NCBI GenBank assembly: GCA_964016985.1 | Contig: OZ024835.1 | Span: 66,839,812-66,903,811 of the forward strand | Reading direction: 5' to 3' | Source: Anodontia alba | Lineage: Eukaryota > Mollusca > Bivalvia > Lucinida > Lucinidae | DNA: 64,000 nucleotides | Shown here: one piece after another, positions 34,216 to 45,870 of the stretch | How positions within the stretch are numbered: position 1 is the stretch's first letter | How the letters are laid out: each line of letters opens with the position of its first letter | Translations under genes and position numbers: made by a program | Notes under the pieces: generated by a model | Seen by the model: the letters and a program-made list of their open reading frames with translations, nothing else | Database searches by the model: none | What the model was told of the DNA's origin: nothing

Positions 34216-34784
34216 TGATAAGGACGTGTGAGAAAATTTGCTACCACCGGACTTTGCGGAAATCCTTTTCCGATATGCAGGAATGTAATATCTGCGAACA
34301 TTGTGTATTTTCCAGGAACTAATAGTCATACATGTAGTCATTTCTTCCACCTCCCAAACCGACGGACAGTCCGCTTGCCGAACTGTTCATCGCTTATTAA
34401 TCTGTTTCTAAGCTAGTGTGTCTAATTGATAAATTTCACCTACTCCAGCAAATAGATATATCTATTTGTCTATTTTCTCGATTTCTGCCAGTATTTTGTC
34501 GGATCATTAATCATCATTCAAAGAATTTCCATTTTGCCAATGTTATTTTTATAGGAAACGGATTATCTTTTTTTTCTAGTTTAAGTATAGATCTACAGAT
34601 ATTTGTGATTTACCGGGGTATTAGACTTCTCAAATACACAATGTGATATCGTTTCTATTGCCACTGACTGACATAAGCAAGGATAGATTCCTCAAAATAT
34701 GCTAGGAGCCACTTGAATAATTTCCCAAATTGCTTTGCATTAGAAACAGTACATCTATGTAACTCTGAACATAGAGATTTGGAA

Positions 34785-34850
34785 CAGTGTAGATCCAGAT
34801 GAGAAGGTTCGTAACAAGTAGTCTCATCTGGATCTACACTGTTTTCTGCT
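34785..34850. repeat. E/F-type core hairpin alone
   Basis: ACAGTGTAGATCCAGATGAG and TCATCTGGATCTACACTGTT around GAAGGTTCGTAACAAGTAG. No family ends were seen around it. Confidence 0.7.
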
Positions 34851-35069
34851 CTTATGAAGTTATAGTTTCTGACTGACACTTGGTTTGCAACAATGAATAT
34901 ATCAACATTAGAAAATGGAATGGTTCACATCAGAAACCAGAAAGGGTTATTTTTTGAAACACACATGAAAGGTTATGACATAAAAGTTATTATGCAAGCT
35001 GACCTGAGCATTTGGGCGCATACATGTACGTCATCTCATTTTACTACTCATTTGTATGATGAGTATTTG

Positions 35070-35372
35070 TTCTTTCTTTCTGTCTTTCTTTCAGTCACGA
35101 CTGATTTGTATAGTCTCGTACATTATAGTGAATTTGTTAAATTTATAAATTTCTTTCTTTCTTTCTTGTAGGGTCTCGCACATTATGATGGCTTTGTTCT
35201 TTGTTACCGATTTCTTTCTTTCTTTCTTGCTTTCTTTCTTTCTTTCACGACTCATTTGTATGGTCTCGCAAATTCTGTTCTTAGGTATCAGTTTCTTTAT
35301 TTCTTTCTTTCTTTTTATTCTTACTGTTTCTCTTTCTTAGTTTTTTTCTTTCTTTCTTTTTCTTTCTTTCTA
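35070..35372 (+). repeat. TTTC microsatellite broken by a unique 40-60-bp motif
   Basis: Blocks of TTTCTTTCTTTC alternate with TTTGTATGGTCTCGCA-like stretches (35103, 35171 and 35253), so a larger unit of about 70-80 bases may be tandem. Confidence 0.8.
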
Positions 35373-35533
35373 AATTCCCATGTTATCCATATGCAGTAAC
35401 ATTCAATATGCCGTCGATAATATCCAAAATAATATGCCTCCAATGACGGTTTCTTATCTTTTATCTTTCATTTAAAATTAAAACTCTTCATTCTTCATAA
35501 AGATAACACGACTTGCATCAAGCAAAAAGGGTA

Positions 35534-35729
35534 ATTAATGCTTGGCAGACTGGGTAAAAAGTTCAGCAGACGAAATTTTGTAATAATTGTACTTATTTTC
35601 TCCAGAAAATAGGATCTGACATTTCATGCACATTGTGCATGAAATGTCAAATCTTATTTTCCGGGAAAAATAAGAAAATATCATGAATTTGTCGTCTTGT
35701 GAATTTGCTTATAGCGTACTAAGTGTTAA
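35534..35729. mobile_element. B-family MITE
   Basis: From TTAATGCTTGGCAGAC and TTCAGCAGACGAAATTTTG to TTTGTCGTCTTGTGAATTTG and AAGTGTTAA. The central palindrome is TTTCATGCACATTGTGCATG. The TTAA at both ends resembles E, F and G. Confidence 0.8.
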
Positions 35730-35847
35730 GAGCCGGAATTGTCATGTGTGAACAGCAAAAGCGAGGAGCTATCTACGATTCCGTACAGTCTGATCTCTGT
35801 TTTGTCTTCGTCATTTTACTCAGTAATATAATACTATAATATTATGG

Positions 35848-36085
35848 AAGTGAAACGCGAAGGCACTGATCATACTGCGCTGATACGCAGGCCGAGCCAA
35901 ATCTTCGGGTATGCCGGGTAAACGCTTAGAACTTTGGGTAAAATTTTCAGCAGACGACATTTTGAAATATTTTTTTTATTTTGTCCAGAATGCAAAATTT
36001 GAGATTTCAAATCCTGTTTTCTTGGAAAATAAGAAAAATATCATCAATTTGTCGTCTGCTGAGTTGGCTCAGAGAGTGGGAAAGG
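35848..36085. mobile_element. H fragment followed by a B-family MITE
   Basis: 35848-35904 is H-like (CGCGAAGGCACTGATCATAC). From about 35918 a B copy runs through TTCAGCAGACGACATTTTG to AATTTGTCGTCTGCTGAG. Its centre has decayed to GAGATTTCAAATCCTG. Confidence 0.7.
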
Positions 36086-36379
36086 TTACGCTTGTTTTGT
36101 ACAAGACGTGGTTCACGTACATATCTTCAACTATTACATTGATCAAAGATTTGAACGTTACCCATATCTAACAATTTATCGCTTTTGAAAAGTATTTTTG
36201 TATGCCTTCGACAACAAGTTGGCATAAAAAGGAAGCAAATAATTTATATACTCTAAAGAATTACTGGCTTACGACGAATGAAACACTTAAAAATCAAAAT
36301 TAGAAACTTTTAATTATTTGACTTAGGTTGTTAGATTTTTATCAAAGATACACGTACATGTATTTACTAAACTGCTAAA

Positions 36380-36660
36380 TACAGTCGAACTTCGATGGCT
36401 CGAACCTCTTTGGGACCAAGAAAATTTGTTCGAGACAGCGGTAGTTCGAGCCACGGAGGGTTACTATTAGTGCCATACCAGGAGGCATAATGGAAATAAT
36501 TGTAGGATATCTTTTCGGTGTTCTATATTATACATGTATGCTGTGTGCACTCATTAGAATCGCCTCATCGAGGCGATTCTAATGAGTGCACACAGCATAC
36601 ATTTACAAGAAAAAAGAAGAAAATCTGCCTAATCCGTATATCGTATTTGGAGGAAATCCC
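36380..36660. mobile_element. P-family pogo-like MITE, right end lost
   Basis: Starts TACAGTCGAACTTCGATGG. The central palindrome runs from about TGTGCACTCATTAG to CTAATGAGTGCACACA around GAATCGCCTCATCGAGGCG. No closing repeat was found. Confidence 0.75.
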
Positions 36661-36689
36661 TCTCTAAACTGCCTGTTGCAGAGCAAAGA

Positions 36690-36782
36690 TTGGTCTTATC
36701 AGCCATTTTAGAACACACAAATAATAACACATCACACAGTTGATTAGGATTGGTCATTGTCAGCAATGACAGACGAACAAGG
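36690..36782 (+). repeat. Dispersed repeat, about 95 bp, copy 1
   Basis: GATTGGTCTTATCAGCCATT, TTAGAACACACAAATAATAA, GATTAGGATTGGTCATTGTC, ATGACAGACGAAC. Found inverted at about 47965-48056. Confidence 0.8.
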
Positions 36783-36800
36783 ACTGCAGCTGATCCGAAG

Positions 36801-36827
36801 CATTACGAAACACGCCTTTTCAAATAG
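36801..36827 (+). mobile_element. A-family end fragment
   Basis: Only the terminal part, CATTACGAAACACGCC and the start of the AT-rich arm. Confidence 0.6.
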
Positions 36828-37589
36828 CTGCAGTGAAGTAAAATACAAAACTAAAAGAAGTTTGATTTGAATTTTTGAATATAGAAATAATCGGTTCCCG
36901 ATGCAAATCAAGAATGGATGATTTTTATGTTAAGAAATTAAATTAAACTGACGTTAGTCGCAGTGGGAACATGGGGGTTTAATTCATTTCTTGGAATTTA
37001 AGAATACATTTAAATCATTAATTTTGTTTCTAGAGCTTAATAGAAATAACTTGAAGCTTGTGGAGATTTAAATGGTGTTCGGAAATAGTTTGATAGCAGT
37101 TTCATTAAATATCTCAAATCGTTTTATAAATCTTTCAATTACTTACTGGATATCTATCCAGAAATTACAATTAATGCAAGCTTTCTGGGATCATATCAAC
37201 ACTGTAAACAGTCTCAACCACATCACGCAGAGAGGGGTATTTGCCTGAATAATTTCATGAACGTGTGTTGCCCAGATGCATAGTCTGATCAGAAAAGCGC
37301 ATATAAAATGTTTTCTAGAAGTCAGCTGCTAATTGACAAGTCATGTAAATATCAAAGACATCAAGCGAAAATAGAGTTCTTCTTGCAAATTGTAAATACG
37401 TATTTAAATATAATATCAACGACCAAATATTATTTTGAAATATGGAATTATATTAAAATGCATTGGTCCTGCATTTTTGCTTCTATCTTTGTGTTAAAAT
37501 GTTTTATTGAAACATGGTTGACATCCTTTTATCCATATATTAACTGATCAAATGTAGGGTTTATGCGGACTCCTGAAAAAAAGTATGTG

Positions 37590-37838
37590 CATTACGAAAA
37601 CATGCCAATTCAAGTATATAGAAAATTTCATCTCCAAAAACTGAAAATTTTCAGATAAGAAACTCTGATACTTTTCATAAATCTGCTCAAAACATAGAGG
37701 CGGTTCTAACGAGTACCCACAATCTATGTTTTTGAGCAGAAATAAGAAAAAATAATGTATACCCCTGTAAACCCCAGTTTTACTATATAAAAGTGGGGTT
37801 TAAGGGGGTCAAAATTATAAAGGTATGTTTTCGTGATG
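37590..37838 (+). mobile_element. A-family MITE, left core arm deleted
   Basis: Ends CATTACGAAAACATGCC and GTATGTTTTCGTGATG. The core keeps only GAGGCGGTTCTAACGAG, so this copy cannot form the central hairpin. Confidence 0.9.
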
Positions 37839-37911
37839 GACAATACAAACGTCACATAAGAAACCACCGACGCACAAACAAGAAAGAACTACAACAGAGG
37901 AATCACCTTGG

Positions 37912-38125
37912 ATTGGGTTGAGGTTTTACGGCCCTGTCAACCCATTGGAGCGCGATCAGTTTACCTGATCACACCTGGACAGGCGTGGGTCTCTAAACAG
38001 TACTGATCACACCTGGACAGGCTTAGTCCTCTTAGCAGTTAACCAATAACTTTACACGTTCTTTCGCCAGAAACTTACAGACTTACAGCTGCCCTTTTTG
38101 AATCAGCGGAAGGGAGAGAATGACC
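37912..38125 (-). mobile_element. SINE body and tail without tRNA head
   Basis: GGGTTGAGGTTTTACGGCCC, GCTTAGTCCTCTTAGCAG, CTTTCGCCAGAAACTTAC as in the 52.1-kb copy. CTGATCACACCTGGACAGGC is duplicated. Confidence 0.8.
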
Positions 38126-38657
38126 GTACTGTCAGTAGACAAACTACTTAGTGGGGTGGGGAGTGGGTAGGGTATCTTTAAGCCATAAGAGATAAAACTT
38201 TCAGCAACACTTAACAAAACTTTGTGAAACTAAACAAAATAACAACAACAACAAAAGAATACATTCACACCTCGTTCTTTTACTCCTTCGTTTGTACTTC
38301 TAGCATCAAAGACAAGTAAACGAACATGTGCAATTCTTTGATATTAAGAATGGATCTTACGTTCAAAGCAATCATAATAGTTATTGAATACTGAATCATA
38401 CTTTCCGAATGTGTTAAACACAGCTGAAATTTAAATTCAGAATTAGTTAATAGACCTGTAGATTAACTTTGTAATTAGCTAAAAGAACAGCATCATTGAA
38501 AGAAATTACATACCCCAATGAAAAGTAATTAATGAAACATTGGTAAAATCTATTTTAGTACTTACACTAATGAAGTACAGTTCAACTCAGAATTCATGTG
38601 AAAAAGGATGTTCGAAAAATGTAAGGAGACGGTTTCGTGCTGTCATCATACTCGCCA
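38126..38657. other. No supported feature
   Basis: AT-rich DNA with no frame or repeat I can place. Confidence 0.55.
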
Positions 38658-38895
38658 TTAACCCATTTATGCCTCCCGTCCCCTAAAGGGACATTGGCAA
38701 ACAGTGTAGACTCAGATCAGACGCCGCAGAACGCGGCGTCTGATCAGCGTCTTCGCTGTTTGCATTAAACACAGGCATTGCTATAAAACATGATAATAAT
38801 GATGATAATAGAGACTAACCAGACGCCTTTTCCATTGGAAATGGACCGGTCCGAAGAGTTGAGGTCGAAGAGTCCATTCGGCGCAGATGGGTTAT
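38658..38895 (+). mobile_element. F-family MITE
   Basis: TTAACCCATTTATGCC to GCGCAGATGGGTTAT. Core ATCAGACGCCGCAGAACG inside GCAAACAGTGTAGAC. Confidence 0.85.
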
Positions 38896-39752
38896 TATGA
38901 CAGTCTGGGGTTTTATCATTGTGGGATAATCATATATATCGGAAGACAGGTCTTAACGGGAATGACAACATTTGTTTGATAGTAATGATAGCATTTGTGT
39001 AAGTAGTAGTAGTAGTAGTAGTAGTAGAAGTAGTAGTAGTGTAAACCCCGCGTAGTTTTATACTGGCGACCGTACTAAGGCGTTTGTTCTGACAGTTTGT
39101 TCTGTATTACGGGTCACTCTGGCGAGATGCATATTAAAGAGTGATGCTATCGAATACGAATCAATTAACTATTGACACAGTAGTTGTGCATCTGGTAACG
39201 AACAAAATAGAATATAATGTTTTATTTTTCAATAGTTGCCCTATGCCGATTTTGCCTTCAAATGAAATTATGCTTCCGCAAGTACATGAATTCATCAAGA
39301 TATTCAAGAAGCGGTTCGATTAACCCTCAAAATATGCGTCCAAAAGTACGAAAATTCACTAAGACCTTAAGCAGCTTATAAAGGATTGGTGCGTCTAGTC
39401 CTGGAGTATGGTAGTTCGGTTTGCGACCCCAAGGTGTAGTTAGGTAGAACTGGAAAGTGTGCAAAAGCGCACAGCCAGATTTGGAACAGAAAAATTACAA
39501 GAGTTGTTAAAGAAACAGCTTATATTGCTCTCAAATGAAAATATACTTCCGCAAGTATACGAAAATTCATACAGTTTCTGTTTTTTAAAGATTTGAAAAA
39601 ATGATAACGATTCAACCTGAAAAGGTGATTAATACTTAAAAAGAATGATAATTTTAATGAGACATTTAGACGGGGTGTAATTATTTTGCGCATAATTCGG
39701 TTAATGGATACGACTTCATAAGCCTGTAGTTTTAACCGTAATGCACTTCAAA
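38896..39752. other. No supported feature besides a GTA repeat
   Basis: GCTTCCGCAAGTACATGAA at 39270 recurs as ACTTCCGCAAGTATACGAA at 39545, a short, weak direct repeat. Confidence 0.5.
39002..39041 (+). repeat. GTA microsatellite
   Basis: AGTAGTAGTAGTAGTAG with one GAA. Confidence 0.92.
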
Positions 39753-39892
39753 TACAGTCGACTCTCGTTATCTCGAATTCCAGTGGACTCTCTGAAATGC
39801 TTCAAGATATCAGTATCTCGTCATATCAGATTTGCAGACTTGAGGAAACAATAAATCGAACAACCGCATTTCACAAATGAAGTACAGTTGAC

Positions 39893-40199
39893 TCTCGTTA
39901 TCTCGACCTCGTTAATCTCGAATAACCGCTTACCTCGAAGTGGTCCCTGCCTAAACTTGAAAATCTAAAAACAGGAAAAAATATCGTGGAAAAGAGGAGA
40001 AACTAAGGAGCAATTTCTCCTCTCTTTCACAATATTTTCACTATATCTCTAACTTCAAGAGTCCACTAACATATATATTTCTTAAATGTGGTTGTTCGAA
40101 TTATTTTTCCCCAATTCTGCAAATCTGATATGTCGAGGTACGGATATCTCGAAGTATTCCAGAGTCCTTCGGAATTCGAGATAACGAGAGTCGACTGTA
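39893..40199. mobile_element. I-family MITE nested in another I copy
   Basis: Complete copy: TA, CAGTTGACTCTCGTTATC, internal GGAAAAGAGGAGAAAC hairpin, GATAACGAGAGTCGACTG, TA. The flanking TA pair is a target duplication, because removing one TA and the element restores the outer copy. Confidence 0.9.
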
Positions 40200-40239
40200 T
40201 ATCATTTGACTCGTTCAGTTAGAGATATGTTGAACATAT

Positions 40240-40483
40240 CATTACGAAAACATGCTTCTATAATTTTGACCCCTTTAAACCCCACTTTTATATAGTGAAA
40301 CTAGGGTTTACAGGGGTATACATTATTTTTCTTATTTTTGCTAAAATCAAGGCGGTTCTAACGAGTACCCAAAATCTATGTTTTGAAAAGAAATATGAAA
40401 AATATCAGAGATTTTTATCTGAAAATTTTCAGTTCTTGGAGGTGAAATTTTCTATATATCTGAATAGGCGTGTTTTCGTAATG
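40240..40483 (-). mobile_element. A-family MITE nested in an I copy
   Basis: Ends CATTACGAAAACATGCTTC and GCGTGTTTTCGTAATG. Half the core is lost (CAAGGCGGTTCTAACG). It sits in the outer I copy between GAACATAT and TCGTGG, where other I copies read AATATYGTGG. Confidence 0.9.
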
Positions 40484-40667
40484 TCGTGGAAGAGGAGAAA
40501 GAGCAATTTCTCCTCTTTTCCACAATATTTTGTTACTTGTTGTTAGATACCCATGTTAGAGCAGGGACCAGATTTTCATTTCGAGATAAGCGGTTGTTCG
40601 AGATAAGCGAAACTGAGATAATGAGTCGACTGTATGCTGAAGACTTTGAGTGTACATTCAATGCAAA

Positions 40668-41002
40668 TACAGTCGACTTTCGTTATCTCGACCTCGCTTA
40701 TCTCGAATAACCGCTTATCTCGAAATGAAAATCTGGTCCCTGTTTTAACAGAGATCTACCAACAGGCAACAAAATATTGTGGAAAAGAGGAGAAATTGCT
40801 CCTTACGAGCAATTTCTCCTCTTATCCACAATATTTTCAATATATCTCTAACTTAGGAGTCAAATTACATATTCATTTTGTTAAAGGTGGTTGTTCGGTT
40901 AATTGTTTTCCTCAGTTCCGCAAATCTGATATGTCGAAGTACGGATATCTCGAAGTGTTCCATAGAGTCCCTTGGATTTCGAGATAACGAGAGTCGACTG
41001 TA
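40668..41002. mobile_element. I-family pogo-like MITE
   Basis: TA, CAGTCGACTTTCGTTATCTC at the left and GATAACGAGAGTCGACTG, TA at the right. Central GAGGAGAAATTGCTCC hairpin. Confidence 0.9.
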
Positions 41003-41342
41003 TTAGCAAGAGATATATCTCCGCATAACACAAACACGGGTGAGCGAACGGGTACAGGTAGACCAGATATCATCACTATTCTCTATGTGTACACCATTCG
41101 CAGATGGATCTACGTATGTAGTATTGGCCTCAACAACTCCTCGTCGTTCACGTTTGGCACTGCCAATTTTATTACATATCCTAGAGTCATGGGTTTTGAC
41201 GCACTTAAGCATTACTTAGCAGTGTGTTCATTTCTCCAGAAGCACACCATATATTTTCACTATGCAAGGTAGTTATGGACTACTACTACATTATTTAACA
41301 TCATTAGGTTAATTGACTGCACTCGAAATGACCTAAAATGTG

Positions 41343-41385
41343 TCGAAGGGCCGTAAAACTCTTAATACAAACAAATCAAAAGTCA
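41343..41385 (+). mobile_element. SINE tail fragment
   Basis: GAAGGGCCGTAAAACTC followed by AAACAAATCAAA, the tail of the SINE family. Confidence 0.5.
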
Positions 41386-41568
41386 TTGCAGATACTTTGT
41401 CAAAGTCGTAAACTCAGGTGGGCCGTTGTGGCCAATGGACCTCCTGTTATTGGTATTTTCAGAGATTTTTGAGAAGTGTCTTTACTGTCATTAAAATGAA
41501 AGCATCCTATTGTCAAATCAGCTTATATTAGCCTAAGATTCTCCCATCTAGCTGTAGGCAATATGTTG

Positions 41569-41569
<1 letters not shown>

Positions 41570-41600
<31 letters not shown>
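41570..41600 (+). repeat. A tract
   Basis: About 30 A. Confidence 0.9.
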
Positions 41601-41601
<1 letters not shown>

Positions 41602-41908
41602 ACGGGATAATAATAACTGCCAAGAAACAAAGTCCTTGGCACCTATAATTTGTCAGATTGGAGTGAACCAAAACTAGGAAAATAACTTGAGTCATTTAGG
41701 CAATTTCATTGAATCTATATGCTAAACGACCGCTAGCTTTTTTTAAAAAGCTAATACTTGTATACCTTTGTGATCTATAGTTCATTCCATGCGGACGTAT
41801 TTTGGTTCGTTCCTTTTTGTTGCCCTGTTCATGTGTTTATAACGCCTAGTCTAGTTTTGTGATCATCTCACTTCACCTGAAAAAGAGATGGTCGATTGGC
41901 CAGTTATC

Positions 41909-42218
41909 TACAGTCCACACTCGTTATCTCGAATGCGCTTATCTTGAATAACAGCTTACCTCGAAATGAAAATCTGGTCCCTGTTTTAACATGGAAATCT
42001 AGCAACAGGTAACAAAATATTGTGGAAAAGAGGAGTAATTTCTCCTTTTTTCCACAATATTTTCAATATCTCTAACTTCACTAGTCAAATTACATATTCA
42101 TTTGTAAAGTTGTTCGATTTATTTTTCACACAATTCTGCAAATTTAAGATGTCGAGGTACGGATATCTCGATGCATCTCAGAGTGCATTGGACGTCGAGA
42201 TAACGAGAGTCGACTGTA
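41909..42218. mobile_element. I-family pogo-like MITE
   Basis: TA, CAGTCCACACTCGTTATCTC to GATAACGAGAGTCGACTG, TA, with a GGAAAAGAGGAG central hairpin arm. Confidence 0.88.
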
Positions 42219-42266
42219 GTAGAATATATTCTGACTGTGTATCGTCCTGTGAATTCGCTTTTCCTG

Positions 42267-42478
42267 TGGGCCCCAATAGCCTAGTGGATAGGACACTTGA
42301 CTCTTAATCTATTAGGTTTTTCACCGCTGTGGTTCGAGCCTCGCTTGGGTCACATGTGCAGAAACCAAATTCTATTTACGGATGGTCAGGTGGTTTTTCC
42401 CCGGGTTACCCGGTTTTCTCCCACTGATATAAGTGAAGTATTCTTGAAAGGGCCGTAAAACCAAAATCAAAAGAATTC
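42267..42478 (+). mobile_element. tRNA-derived SINE
   Basis: The head is tRNA-like: A box TAGCCTAGTGGATAGG and B box GTGGTTCGAGCC, about 75 bases, most like an arginine tRNA by layout. The body has CCCCGGGTTACCCGGTTTTC, and it ends with AAGGGCCGTAAAACC and an A-rich tail. The stems are imperfect, so this is not a tRNA gene. Confidence 0.82.
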
Positions 42479-42664
42479 GCTCTTCCTCTCGGTACTTGAG
42501 GTAGACTGCGATCTGTGAATGTAGCACTTCCTGAACTTATTAATTTTTGAATACGATACCTGACTCGGTTTTCTTTGAACAAACGTTTACGCATGCGCAA
42601 ACTATTTATTGCGCCCACAAAACGCCTTTAATTTGTAACACAAGTATCAAAATCATTTTCAGAA

Positions 42665-42892
42665 AACGTACTTCAGGACATGTGTGCCAAGCGAAGATTC
42701 AGATCAGACTGCTCGTACGTGCAGTCTGATCTGAATCTTCGCTGGGCGCTTTTTGAATATCCAAGTATGAAACATTTCTTCATGCGGACAACGAGTACTC
42801 TGATCAGACTGCGCGCATGCGCAGGCTGATCTGAGTCTTCGTTGGGCGCACATATCCGGAAGTACATTTCCGGACGTGGCGGCTCATTTGTA
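42665..42892. mobile_element. H-family element, two cores
   Basis: AACGTACTTCAGGACATGTG at the left and GCACATATCCGGAAGTAC at the right. The first core is the perfect hairpin around CAGACTGCTCGTACGTGCAG. The second is around GACTGCGCGCATGCGCAGGC. Confidence 0.82.
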
Positions 42893-44159
42893 ACGCCCTT
42901 AAAATTCACTTATTACTCCCTGGAAATCAATTTGTAAACCGAAAAGCTCGTTTATATCACTTCACCATCTGTTACGGCAACCTAGCCCTTCTATGTAGAA
43001 GAAAAGCCCTTATGACGTATTCGACCAGAATAGATTCAGAACAGCATGTATATCTGTGCATTCCGAATTGAGTCTTAAATGCTCTCTAACATAATCTATG
43101 GTTTTCATGGTCACTTTGAAACTCGCATACCGCTAAAGCCAATGCTAGGGAACGGTATGCAGCCTCGCAAACTACAGTGTTGCATATGAAGAGACTTGAT
43201 TTAATCGGGTCTTCCATTTTCGTTCTTTTGAGTGTTCTTTGTTTCCAAAGGCGGTCTTTTACATTTTTATTTGAAACATTTAGTTAATGAACAGAATAGA
43301 TATTGAACAGACTACACAGCCCGATCTTATTCTACGCTGATCGCATATGTAAGAATGGCTTACGTATAAAGTCAGCTTTTATGTACTATTTTAAATCGAA
43401 CTTAATTTCACCCGCTATGAAGGTATACGAATAGACTATTTGTTCCAGATGCGACTGCGCATGCGTTGATCATAACCTGATTGCGCATATGCGCTATGCT
43501 GTCTGTGCATGTGCAGTTTGCATATGCTAAAATTCAAAGCACATAAAGTCGCAACGTCCCACCTTTTCCGGATAGAGGTTTTATCATGAAACAGCGTATT
43601 TATTGTTAATCTTCACATTCAATTGATTGACTGTGCAATTTATGTGCATGCAGTTTATTCGATATGTATTTTATGTGCATATCTCGAAACAATGGTTCTA
43701 CTGATAAACGAAACAGATAAAACAAAACAATAAGGTAAATTCCGTCAGTTGAGAAATGCACAGGTGCGCCTCTTCTTGCATGTGCATCCTAACAGTTTCG
43801 TGAACCTTACCTGTATTCAACCTCTAGTGGCTATCTTTAACGCACAGCGAAACCTCTGATCAGATGTCAGTCGACGGAATACCGTAGTCACTTCGGATTT
43901 AGTCTAAGTAATCTAATAACTTTGTTAGCCATTGCATCATCAAGTTTTGACTAACACCGCTCTCTGAGAGTACACTCGTCGAAAGTGAAGTAAAACTGGA
44001 AGTCCACTTCAGAAACCAAGGAAACCATTTTCTAGACATATTCCTTATTGTTGTGATATTGTGTGTTAGTGCCTCCCAGGAAAGAAACAAAATAAACAAA
44101 AAACAAAACCAACAATAATTTGCATCTTTCAACCATCTGTTCAAAGCATTAATACTTCA
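42893..44159. other. No supported feature
   Basis: Largest repeat-poor block. CGCATGCG-type sites cluster at 43450-43510, but no palindromic element is complete. Confidence 0.5.
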
Positions 44160-44372
44160 GGCCCAGTTGTTCAAAACTAACGCTGTCGTTAGTTAACGTA
44201 TCGTTAAAATTTGGATCATTGAATATGGCATATACGCTAATATTATTTGCAAAAGCTACTCACATTTTCCAGCAAAAATACCTGTGAATCAGATATTGCA
44301 CTTAGCAGAACAGTTAACATTTTAACCACTAACGCGCTTGTTAAGCTAACGATGCTTTGAACAACTGGGTCC
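44160..44372. mobile_element. K-family MITE (first of a tandem pair)
   Basis: Runs from GGCCCAGTTGTTCAAAACT to GAACAACTGGGTCC. The centre has GCAAAAGCTACTCACATTTT. Confidence 0.8.
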
Positions 44373-44569
44373 TCGTTAGTTAACGTATCGTTAAAACTTT
44401 GATCATTAAATATGGCATATACGCTAATATTTTTGCTGAAAAATGCAAAAGCTGCTCACATTTTTTCAGCAAAAGTACCTGTGAATTAGATATTGCACTT
44501 AGCAGAACAGTTAACATTTTGCCCACTAACGCGCTCGTTAAGCTAACAATGCTTTGAACAACTGGGCCC
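44373..44569. mobile_element. K-family MITE (second of the pair, left end missing)
   Basis: Begins directly after the first copy at CGTTAGTTAACGTATCG, lacks its own GGGCCCAGTTGTTCAAA end, and closes with CTGGGCCC. The pair looks like an unequal-exchange product or an insertion that removed one end. Confidence 0.75.
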
Positions 44570-44689
44570 TGATTCCGAAACATGAAGCTTTAGATCTGGA
44601 GAGTAGGTTTACCAGTGCTTTGTTCATATTAGTAACCACTGATACGGAACTGGTACAATTAGACAAAAATGTTCACGATCCGTTATGAT

Positions 44690-44890
44690 ATAAGCCGCAA
44701 CTTGAGAAAACGTCCCTTCTGACATGTGTGCCCAACAAAGACTCAACTCAGTCTGCGCGTCCACACGGCCTGATCAGAGTCTTCATTCTCCGTATGATCA
44801 AACCTTGCGACCTTGGCTAACCAAACTGCGCAGGCTCGTCTGAATCTTCGCTTGGCGTACATGTACGTTTTCTGACGATTTTAACTCACA
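44690..44890. mobile_element. H-family element, two cores
   Basis: GAGAAAACGTCCCTTCTGAC and GTACATGTACGTTTTCTGAC form the inverted ends. Cores AGTCTGCGCGTCC and AAACTGCGCAGGC. Confidence 0.72.
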
Positions 44891-45104
44891 TTATACTGAA
44901 TACATTTCTTGCAATTTTTTGGTCGATTGTTTATAATCGATCCTTGGTATACAAAGGCTAAAACTTCCTTAACCCTCTAGTGCCCAACCATAGAAAAGCA
45001 TTGTCCAAAAACTTTCATATTATCCACAGTTACTTATTTGGGAAGTATATCACAAAGTAGTCTGATCCCAGACCCTTTCTTTATTTTTCTTTTCTTTCTT
45101 TTTC

Positions 45105-45108
45105 TTCT

Positions 45109-45143
<35 letters not shown>

Positions 45144-45150
45144 TTTTTTT
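45105..45150 (+). repeat. T tract
   Basis: T run with one G, after CTTTTTCTTCTTC. Confidence 0.9.
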
Positions 45151-45732
45151 TGAGGGGACACAACACTTGTATAGCTTGTAGAATTTTTGTTTACTTCAGT
45201 CCCTTGGCTAGAAAGTTTTTGTTTAGCCATAGGTAACTTAAAGTTGGATTAAAGAGGATCATGATAAAAAAAATAATGTAGAGAAAGAGAGAAATAGATA
45301 TAAAACAAAAACGACTGGAGCCAGTCTAATCACAAAGCTGCACTAGAAATTTTGGGAGGTCACAGGTCACGTAGATACGTATGTTTCATATATGATACAT
45401 TGAGCATTAAGTATTCCCAAGCAAGAGTGAATAACTCCAGAATAAAAGATCTTTTAGGATTTATTTTTGCCTTCAATATTTGCATTTATTAAAAAGATTC
45501 TTTTGGAAAATCCTTATCAAGTTTTTTTTCTAAAAATGTGGTTGGCAGGGGAATTTTTCATTTTGAGCAAACATTTTGCCCAGTGTATCATATATGATAC
45601 ATCCAACTTTTTTCACTTTGATGGCTGAATATAAAAAAAAGACAAAAACAAAAAAAAAACAACAACATATTTTAAGTTAAATCACAGAATAATCAACTGT
45701 ACTTTCTTATGACCTCACATCATGCCAAGACT
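45151..45732. other. No supported feature
   Basis: AT-rich. It has an isolated L-like end at 45313 (ACTGGAGCCAGTCTAATC), and ATATATGATACAT occurs at 45390 and 45590. Confidence 0.5.
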
Positions 45733-45870
45733 CTAAAGGCTGGTCACTAGAACTCACCAGTCTCTAGTGACCAGCCTTTATAGTCATGATATTTTTTAAT
45801 TTGGTTTAGTGGATTATCAAACAGGAACATGAGAAAACTATTTATTCATTGGAGACTGGAGCCAGTCTAC
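45733..45870. mobile_element. L-family MITE, left arm lost
   Basis: AAAGGCTGGTCACTAG, GTGACCAGCCTTTATAGTC, GATTATCAAACAGG, GGAGACTGGAGCCAGTCTA. Confidence 0.82.

Larger units (their letters stand above)
39753..40634. mobile_element. I-family pogo-like MITE split by two later insertions
   Basis: The outer copy begins TACAGTCGACTCTCG and ends GAGTCGACTGTA. Its body is in three pieces (39753-39894, 40200-40239, 40484-40634), separated by a second I element and by an A element. When rejoined, the order of motifs matches the intact copies at 12.99 and 41.9 kb. Confidence 0.85.

Noticed and set aside
40634..40987. 117-codon plus frame
   Set aside because: Lies almost wholly inside I-family elements.
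42267..42345. Possible arginine-type tRNA gene
   Set aside because: Same reasoning: mismatched arms and a SINE body follow it.
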